Source: Sphingomonas trueperi (GTDB lineage: Bacteria; Pseudomonadota; Alphaproteobacteria; Sphingomonadales; Sphingomonadaceae). From it: a stretch of DNA of 64,000 nucleotides. Position 1 is the stretch's first letter. The number at the start of each line of letters is the position of its first letter. The stretch is taken from positions 62,001 through 126,000 of the forward strand of contig NZ_JAATJB010000002.1 of the NCBI RefSeq assembly GCF_011927635.1, given 5' to 3'. The position numbers and the translations under genes were made by a program. The notes beneath the pieces were generated by a model. The model worked only from the letters and a program-made list of their open reading frames with translations. It made no database searches and was not told the origin of the DNA. Shown one piece after another: positions 59,182 through 64,000 of this stretch.

Positions 59182-59558
59182 GCCGTCACCGCCCGGGCCA
59201 GCGTCATGCCGATGGCGACCGCGCCGATCGCGCCGATCACCGAGGCGAGGACATAGCCCAGCGCCGTCAGCACGTCGCCGCGCTCGATCATCGCAAAAGT
59301 TTCGAGCGAGAAGGAGGAGAAGGTGGTGAAGCCGCCGAGCACGCCGACGCCGAGCAGCAGCCGCGCCTGTTCGGCCTCTTCGCCGAAGCGCAGCAGGCCG
59401 GCGCCGAGCAGCCCCATCAGGAAGCCGCCGACGATATTGACGGCGAGGGTCCCCCAGGGGAAGACCGGGCCGAGCAGGGCGACGCCGGCGCGGCCAACGC
59501 CGTAGCGGGCCGCGGAGCCGATGGCCCCGCCGAGCATCACGAGAAAAAGATTGGGCAT
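59178..59558 (-). CDS. crcB: Fluoride ion channel CrcB (Fluc)
   Basis: This small dimeric channel exports toxic fluoride. The 126-aa protein has four helices with the family motifs LGGAIGSAARYGVGR, NIVGGFLMGLLGAG and GVLGGFTTFSSFSLE (the TTFSSF ion-path segment). It is coupled to rluA by a four-base overlap. I saw no recognisable fluoride riboswitch in the short leader. Confidence 0.95.
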   Translation of the reverse strand: MPNLFLVMLGGAIGSAARYGVGRAGVALLGPVFPWGTLAVNIVGGFLMGLLGAGLLRFGEEAEQARLLLGVGVLGGFTTFSSFSLETFAMIERGDVLTALGYVLASVIGAIGAVAIGMTLARAVTA

Positions 59559-60169
59559 GCCGCGCCCCTAGCGCGAATCGGGGCAAAGGGGAAGTTTCGG
59601 GGTGGGCGGCTATCGGTGGGCCCAAAACGGCCGCTGCTGCGGCCGCCAGTCGCAGGCCTAAGTTCACAAAGTTCACGCATATGCGCACTTCGACAAGGGG
59701 CAGATCGGGACTTGCGAGCGCGCAAAGTTGCCAAAGTTCACATGCACGCGCGTTCACCTATGCGCGCGAGCAGGTGCACTCGTACCACCAGAGCGAGCGA
59801 TGCGCGCGTCCGCGAGACGTGCTCTCGCCGTGGACGGGCAGGGGAGAAGCCGGACCTTGTCAAAGAGCGGCGCCGGACTGCGGCTAACATGCGTACATAT
59901 AGGGAACATTTCCAAAGGGACAAGCGTGTAATTTGAAGGCGGCCGCGCTTGTGCGGCCACCCGCAGATGCCGTTTCGCTCAGGTAATGTTCGGAGTGTCG
60001 GAGCGGGCGATCGTTAAGCAGCGCGCGGTACCAGTTACTGGTCGTCACCTTCGCGCTTTCCTGGTCGAACCTAAGAAGGATACCGGTTGGTTGCGGCAGC
60101 AATTGGATCATGCGGGGTTTCACGGAACGTACCCCAAGCGACAACCGATCTGGCGGAAGGAGTGTTGGT
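59559..60169. other. Gene-poor, repeat-bearing 611-bp region
   Basis: No convincing gene is found between crcB and the small gene at 60170. The region contains a cluster of AAAGTTCAC-like direct repeats (59660-59757), alternating CATATGCGCAC/CACGCGCG stretches, and a GGCCGC-GCTTGT-GCGGCC hairpin at about 59941-59958 without a U tract. Composition is more AT-rich than the surrounding operons. Confidence 0.5.
59660..59757. repeat. Cluster of AAAGTTCAC direct repeats
   Basis: AAGTTCAC at 59660, AAAGTTCAC at 59668 (immediately adjacent), AAAGTTCAC at 59733, and shorter GTTCAC at 59752 all run in one direction, with an AAAGTTGCC variant at 59724. It could be a binding-site array or simple-sequence drift. 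Confidence 0.45.
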
Positions 60170-60418
60170 GTGAGTGCGAGAGATCACTCTGCGGGACGAG
60201 AGATCGTCGATTGCGTGGACGAGGGCCTGCATAGCGGCGCGACCGTCCAGCTCTATCTCCGGGCGCGCTCCGAGCCGATCGCTATCGTTCGGATCAACAA
60301 GAGCCAGTTTTCCGTCCGCGTCTACACGCAGAGCGGGGAGTTCTTCGATTTCGCGTACAGCGCCATCGAGGGCGCGAAGTACAAACGCCTGCCGACGATG
60401 GACCTGTCGGGCGTCTGA
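60170..60418 (+). CDS. Small hypothetical protein
   Basis: This 82-aa cytosolic alpha/beta protein (REIVDCVDEGLHSGATVQLY, then SEPIAIVRINKSQFSVRVYT and FAYSAIEGAKYKRLP) alternates helix and strands, suggesting a small folded domain. The GTG start at 60170-60172 has GGAAGGAG seven bases upstream, which favours it over an ATG 60 bases earlier. No family is recognised. It lies in an AT-richer segment. Confidence 0.6.
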   Translation: MSARDHSAGREIVDCVDEGLHSGATVQLYLRARSEPIAIVRINKSQFSVRVYTQSGEFFDFAYSAIEGAKYKRLPTMDLSGV

Positions 60419-60491
60419 AGCGATGGGGTTGAGGCGCACGTCGCGCGGATGACGCGGATGCGGTGAATGGCAGGGATTGGGTGGAGAGCGG

Positions 60492-60947
60492 TCATTGGCC
60501 CGGCGGGATCGGTGCCATTGAAATCAGTCTCTCGACCACGATTTCGCGAGACGTCATTCCCATGTGGCCGAACGATCCGGGACAGAGCGAACGCCGACCC
60601 TCAAACGTTACGGCGAACTCTCGCGGCCTCTCCCCCCGCATGGATTCGGTCACAGCCTGCGGCTCATTGTTTACTTTCAACCACGTCATAGCTTTACGCG
60701 CTCCACTCGGCGATGAGCCAAAATATGACGCCTCAAGATCCGTGTACCAGAAGCCTGCAATTCGCTCAGTTTTGCTGAACGGAAAACACACTGTGTCGCC
60801 GACGTAGTGACCTGTGTTAAGATCGCCTTGATAGCATCTCTCGACAATCAGCTTAATGTTTTGGGCATCAGCGCAATTGGCGAGGCGCGGAACGGAGCCG
60901 TGGCAACCTGATAGTGCCATAATTGAAAGCGTCATGAGCCAGCGCAT
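60492..60947 (-). CDS. Putative lipoprotein, unknown function
   Basis: This 151-aa protein begins with a lipoprotein signal (MRWLMTLSIMALSGC) at ATG 60945-60947. The mature part contains four further Cys residues (ANCADAQ, VERCYQG, DTVCFPF, SLCPGSF) and strand-rich segments such as FWYTDLEASYFG. Base composition is distinctly less GC-rich than core genes here, suggesting acquired DNA. No family is recognised. Confidence 0.65.
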   Translation of the reverse strand: MRWLMTLSIMALSGCHGSVPRLANCADAQNIKLIVERCYQGDLNTGHYVGDTVCFPFSKTERIAGFWYTDLEASYFGSSPSGARKAMTWLKVNNEPQAVTESMRGERPREFAVTFEGRRSLCPGSFGHMGMTSREIVVERLISMAPIPPGQ

Positions 60948-61102
60948 CTGTTGAACGTGCGGGAGATTTCGTTGGTCCGCAACTGGGCGATAGCGGACGA
61001 ACGGCCTGTCTCTCCCGACGCAGATCGCGATTACACCCGCATGCAAATATCTAAATGCGTTCTACCTTGATAACACACCTCGGTCATCCCACATCCGCCC
61101 TC

Positions 61103-61330
61103 ATGCTGAACGCACTTTCGCTGCTGATCGGGCTGGTGGCGCTGCCCTTTGCGCTGGTGGGGATCATCCCGTTCCCCTTCGTGCCGCTGGTCAACTGGAT
61201 CGCCTTCCCGATCGCGGTTGCCGGCACGGTGGTGGGGATGCTATCGCGCGGGACGGCGGGGCGGAATATCAATCTGCTGATCCTGATCATCAGCGGGGTG
61301 CGGCTGATGCTGACCGGCGGGTTCATCTAA
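61103..61330 (+). CDS. Small hydrophobic membrane protein
   Basis: This 75-aa protein is made of three hydrophobic segments (LSLLIGLVALPFALVGIIPF, WIAFPIAVAGTVVGML, INLLILIISGVRLML). ATG 61103 was chosen because the longer frame adds a polar leader from the AT-rich flank. No family is recognised beyond general resemblance to small inner-membrane proteins. Confidence 0.65.
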   Translation: MLNALSLLIGLVALPFALVGIIPFPFVPLVNWIAFPIAVAGTVVGMLSRGTAGRNINLLILIISGVRLMLTGGFI

Positions 61331-61369
61331 TCGCTGCCCGCGGCGGGTCGATCTGCTGACCCACACGCC

Positions 61370-61462
61370 GTCATCCCGGCGGAAGCCGGGATCCATTTGC
61401 CTCTATGCACCCGCTCTTGCCGCGACGGCGTGCCAATGGATTCCGGCTTTCGCCGGAATGAC
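61370..61462. repeat. Palindromic dispersed repeat, copy 7 of 7
   Basis: This 93-bp copy (GTCATCCCGGCGGAAGCCGG ... TTCCGGCTTTCGCCGGAATG) lies between the convergent small membrane protein and glycine-zipper genes, upstream of the latter's terminator. Confidence 0.85.
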
Positions 61463-61532
61463 GGTTTGATTGGAAGGGCGCGTCCATCCTGACGCGCTTC
61501 GATCTTTCTGACGCGCGTCGATCGCGCACAAA

Positions 61533-61560
61533 CAAAAAGGGCCCGGCGAACCGGGCCCCC
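61533..61560 (-). terminator. Rho-independent terminator of the glycine-zipper gene
   Basis: On the minus strand GGGGGCCCGG-TTCG-CCGGGCCC is followed by TTTTTGTTTG, 20 bases past the stop at 61581. Confidence 0.82.
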
Positions 61561-61580
61561 TTCGTGCAGGCCGTCCGACC

Positions 61581-62117
61581 TCAGCGGCAGCGGACGTTGC
61601 CGCGGTCGACCGAGTTACCGAGCGCTCCGCCCGCCGCTGCGCCGAGCAGCGTGCCGAGCGTCGCATTGCCACCCGAGGACAGCGCGTTGCCCAGCAGGCC
61701 GCCGGCGATGCCGCCCACGATCAGGCCGGTCGTGCCGTCGTTGCGACGGCAGTAATAGCGGCCATCGTTACCGCGGTAGATGCGGTCGTTCCGGGTCAGG
61801 CGGCGCTCCTGATAATAGCGGCCGTCGCGATAATAGCGGTCGGCATAATAGCGGCGCTCGCCCGCGGGCAGGCGGTTATAGTCGTAGTTGCGATAGCGGC
61901 GCCAATCGCGCTGCCACTGGCGGTTGTCGGCGCGCGAAGCCTGACGGATGTCCTGGCGGCAGTCGCGCAGCTCGCGGCGATATTCGCCGCGGCTATCCGC
62001 GTGCCGCAGATCGCGGCGGCAATCCTGGCGTGCATCGCGCTCGCGGGGGCCCTGCGCCATGGCGGGCACCGCGGTTACCGTCAGCGCCGCCGCAGCGGCA
62101 ACGAACAACATGCGCAT
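61581..62117 (-). CDS. Exported Arg/Tyr-rich glycine-zipper protein
   Basis: This 178-aa protein has a signal peptide (MRMLFVAAAAALTVTAVPAMA), an Arg/Asp/Tyr-rich middle with RRD and YYRDGRYY-type repeats (about residues 22-122), and a C-terminal glycine-zipper segment (GLIVGGIAGGLLGNAL and GTLLGAAAGGALGNSVD). Proteins of this design are abundant in the sphingomonad envelope and of unknown role. Five Cys residues, two of them (YYCRR and VRCR) in the C-terminal third, could form disulfides. Confidence 0.85.
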   Translation of the reverse strand: MRMLFVAAAAALTVTAVPAMAQGPRERDARQDCRRDLRHADSRGEYRRELRDCRQDIRQASRADNRQWQRDWRRYRNYDYNRLPAGERRYYADRYYRDGRYYQERRLTRNDRIYRGNDGRYYCRRNDGTTGLIVGGIAGGLLGNALSSGGNATLGTLLGAAAGGALGNSVDRGNVRCR

Positions 62118-62200
62118 CGTGACATTTCCTTGTCGTTATCGATGCGTGCCGAACGTGCCGGCGCGACGGCAGGTTGCGTGAATATGAAACTACGTTCGGT

Positions 62201-63043
62201 TCATTCGGCGTCCATCGACGGGACACGCGTGTCGCCGGGATAGGCGAACAGCAGGTCGCTGCCCACGCCAGCCTCCAGTTCGATATGGCCTTCGACCGTC
62301 AGGCATTCGCCCGCCTTGAAGGCGATGCCGTCGACCACGCCTTCGCCCTTTACCGGGATCAGCCAGCCGGTGGTGCCTTCCGGCAGGTCGAAGCGGCGAT
62401 GCCCGCCTTCCCAGCGCTCGAGCACGAACTTGGGGCCTTCGACCAGGATGGTGCGGTTGGGCGCGACCGCACCCGGCATCGGGTGCGGCACGAAGGGCAC
62501 GGGCTCGGCGACCGCGATGCCCGCGTCCAGGTGCAGCTCGCGCGGGCGGCCGTAATCATAGAGGCGATAGGTGGTCTCGCTGTTCTGCTGGACCTCGATC
62601 AGGGTGATTCCCGCGCCGATCGCGTGCACCGTGCCCGAGGCCGAGTAGAAAAAGTCGCCGGCCTTGACCGGCTTCCAGTCGAGCATGTCCTCGATCGAGC
62701 CGTCGAGCGCACCGGCGCGCAGTTCCTCGCGGGTGTAGGGCTTCTTCGTGCCCAGCGCGATCGTCGAATCGGGTTGTGCGTCAAGGATCACCCAGCATTC
62801 GTCCTTGCCGCGCGGCAGGCCGGCGGCGTGCGCCTGCTCGTCGTTCGGGTGGACCTGCACCGACAATTTCTCGCTGGTGAACAGATACTTGATCAGCAGA
62901 TCGGGGGTGCTGTCGCCCGGCGTCTGGAACCAGACCTCGCCGACCGGATCGCCGTCCTTGGCGGGATCGGCGAAGCCCGGATACAGGGTGTGGCGGCCCC
63001 AGGGTTTTTCGACGCGGTGGGTGGCGAGAAGCGTGGCGGGCAC
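62201..63043 (-). CDS. manA: Mannose-6-phosphate isomerase, class I
   Basis: This zinc cupin enzyme interconverts mannose 6-phosphate and fructose 6-phosphate for GDP-mannose and polysaccharide synthesis. The 280-aa short form has KLSVQVHPNDEQAHAAG (zinc Gln/His), GKDECWVIL (zinc Glu), and FFYSASGTVHAIGAGITLIE (zinc His). The GTG start at 63041-63043 has AAGGGGAT upstream; the open frame further up is antisense to bamD. Confidence 0.92.
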   Translation of the reverse strand: MPATLLATHRVEKPWGRHTLYPGFADPAKDGDPVGEVWFQTPGDSTPDLLIKYLFTSEKLSVQVHPNDEQAHAAGLPRGKDECWVILDAQPDSTIALGTKKPYTREELRAGALDGSIEDMLDWKPVKAGDFFYSASGTVHAIGAGITLIEVQQNSETTYRLYDYGRPRELHLDAGIAVAEPVPFVPHPMPGAVAPNRTILVEGPKFVLERWEGGHRRFDLPEGTTGWLIPVKGEGVVDGIAFKAGECLTVEGHIELEAGVGSDLLFAYPGDTRVPSMDAE

Positions 63044-63166
63044 GGAAGATCCCCTTCGATGACGGTACGGAAATGCCAGCGCATGTGGCCCGAAGCAGGT
63101 TCCGCCGCAATCCCGCCCCGAAAAGGATTGTTTGCAGCCACGGCCCCGGTCTAAGAACCCCGCCAT

Positions 63167-63991
63167 ATGCGTAGTCCTCTGCCTCGCGCGCTTGCGTTCG
63201 CGCTCCTTCCGGTGTTCGCCCTTTCCGTCGCCGGCTGCGCCAAGCGCGGCGGGGTGAAGGATCTTCCCTATGTCGCCCGCGACGTCGGCACCCTGTACAG
63301 CACGGCCAAGCAGAAGCTGGACCAGCACCAGTACAAGCTTGCCGCCGCGCTGTTCGACGAAGTCGAGCGCCAGCACCCCTATTCGGTGTGGGCGCGGCGT
63401 GCGCAGCTGATGGGTGCGTTCAGCTATTATCTGAACCGGGATTATGCGCAGGCGATCTCGTCGGCGCAGCGCTTCCTGGCGGTCCACCCCGGCAACCGCG
63501 ATGCGCCCTATGCCTATTATCTGGTCGGCATCTCCTATTACGAGCAGATCAGCGACGTCACGCGCGACCAGAAGATCACCCAGCAGGCGCTCGATTCGCT
63601 CGGCGAGCTGATTCGCCGCTATCCGAACTCGAAATACGCCGCCGACGCGCGGCTGAAGCTCGACCTGGTCCGCGACCACCTCGCCGGCAAGGAAATGGAA
63701 ATCGGCCGTTTTTACGAGAAGCGCGGCCAGTGGCTGGCGGCGGCGCTGCGCTTCCGCAACGTGGTCGACAATTACCAGATGACCACCCACGTCCCCGAAT
63801 CGTTGATGCGCCTGACCGAGAGCTATCTGGCGATGGGCGTGCCGGAGGAGGCCAACAAGGCCGCCGCGGTGCTCGGCGCCAATTATCCGGGCACCGACTG
63901 GTACAAGCATGCCTACGAGCTGATGCAGGAAAACCAGGACAAGGTGGCGGCTGCCGCCAAGGCCGGCCCGCCGCCCAAGCCCGCGAGCTAA
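63167..63991 (+). CDS. bamD: Outer-membrane assembly lipoprotein BamD
   Basis: BamD is an essential partner of BamA in inserting beta-barrel proteins. The 274-aa lipoprotein (signal ending LSVAGC, Cys24) has TPR repeats across residues 40-250, with QHPYSVWARRAQLMGAFSYY and HPGNRDAPYAYYLVGISYYE as typical BamD segments. A Pro/Ala-rich tail ends the protein. It is divergent from manA with 123 bases between starts. Confidence 0.96.
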   Translation: MRSPLPRALAFALLPVFALSVAGCAKRGGVKDLPYVARDVGTLYSTAKQKLDQHQYKLAAALFDEVERQHPYSVWARRAQLMGAFSYYLNRDYAQAISSAQRFLAVHPGNRDAPYAYYLVGISYYEQISDVTRDQKITQQALDSLGELIRRYPNSKYAADARLKLDLVRDHLAGKEMEIGRFYEKRGQWLAAALRFRNVVDNYQMTTHVPESLMRLTESYLAMGVPEEANKAAAVLGANYPGTDWYKHAYELMQENQDKVAAAAKAGPPPKPAS

Positions 63992-64000
63992 AAGCACTTT

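Noticed and set aside
59559..59700. Fluoride riboswitch upstream of crcB
   Set aside because: I looked for the crcB-motif core in the minus-strand leader and saw no matching pseudoknot sequence. A covariance-model scan would settle it.
59986..60234. 82-codon open frame upstream of the small gene at 60170
   Set aside because: No ribosome site, Arg/Cys-rich end, and it overlaps the better-supported GTG-started gene in another frame.

Overview
The window is high-GC, densely packed chromosomal DNA. It most likely comes from a Sphingomonas-like alphaproteobacterium (Sphingomonadales). The evidence is an alphaproteobacterial F0 operon (I-a-c-b'-b) without F1 genes, an alpha-type SspB, an ATP12 F1-assembly chaperone next to crcB/rluA, a hisB-hisH-hisA-hisF run, an alphaproteobacterial RpoH-type promoter before dnaK, and frequent TTG/GTG starts with 4-base stop/start overlaps. 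I see no transposase, integrase, phage gene, CRISPR array, rRNA or tRNA. Almost everything is housekeeping or core metabolism; I found no multi-gene defence or biosynthetic cluster.

Layout. 1-9990: a partial acyl-CoA ligase, a small membrane protein, a GGDEF sensor protein divergent from a DUF418 membrane protein, the two agmatine-to-putrescine enzymes flanking a chemoreceptor, and a secreted M28 peptidase. 10000-20240: rpsD, queG, an ABC-2 exporter pair, a small lipoprotein, rpiB-glyA-nrdR-trmJ, a DEAD-box helicase and two small proteins. 20360-27990: an SLC13-type permease, a quinone oxidoreductase, a lipoprotein, an adenosine/sugar kinase, an APC permease, a HIT protein, hisE and a DUF454 protein. 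28079-33122: an AT-richer orphan gene, the histidine operon (hisB-yciI-like-hisH-hisA-hisF, minus strand), sspB and radC. 33410-36070: the ATP synthase F0 operon. 36334-46811: a large autotransporter, uvrC, a DUF3857/transglutaminase/TPR protein and a deacetylase-acyltransferase pair. 46857-53770: a PRC-barrel protein, a small orphan, a spermidine-synthase-like protein, dnaK-dnaJ, a PCu(A)C copper chaperone, a TorF-like porin and its partner. 53957-59558: fumC, a small protein, gmk, and the operon crcB-rluA-HAD-small membrane protein-ATP12. 59559-61330: an AT-richer stretch with a gene-poor region and three orphans. 61581-64000: a glycine-zipper protein, a class I mannose-6-phosphate isomerase and bamD.

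The most unusual content is between genes. A palindromic element of about 94 bp occurs seven times, mostly between convergent genes. A second family with CCCTCTCCCC/GGGGAGAGGG ends occurs at least eight times. Two 189-bp copies of an extended element, 20 kb apart, differ at one base in my reading. One composite locus (52236-52592) joins both families. Other points of interest are a three-unit tandem repeat inside the autotransporter passenger, a YciI-like gene translationally nested in the his operon, and AT-richer inserts at 27990-28540, 47380-47750 and 59640-61060.
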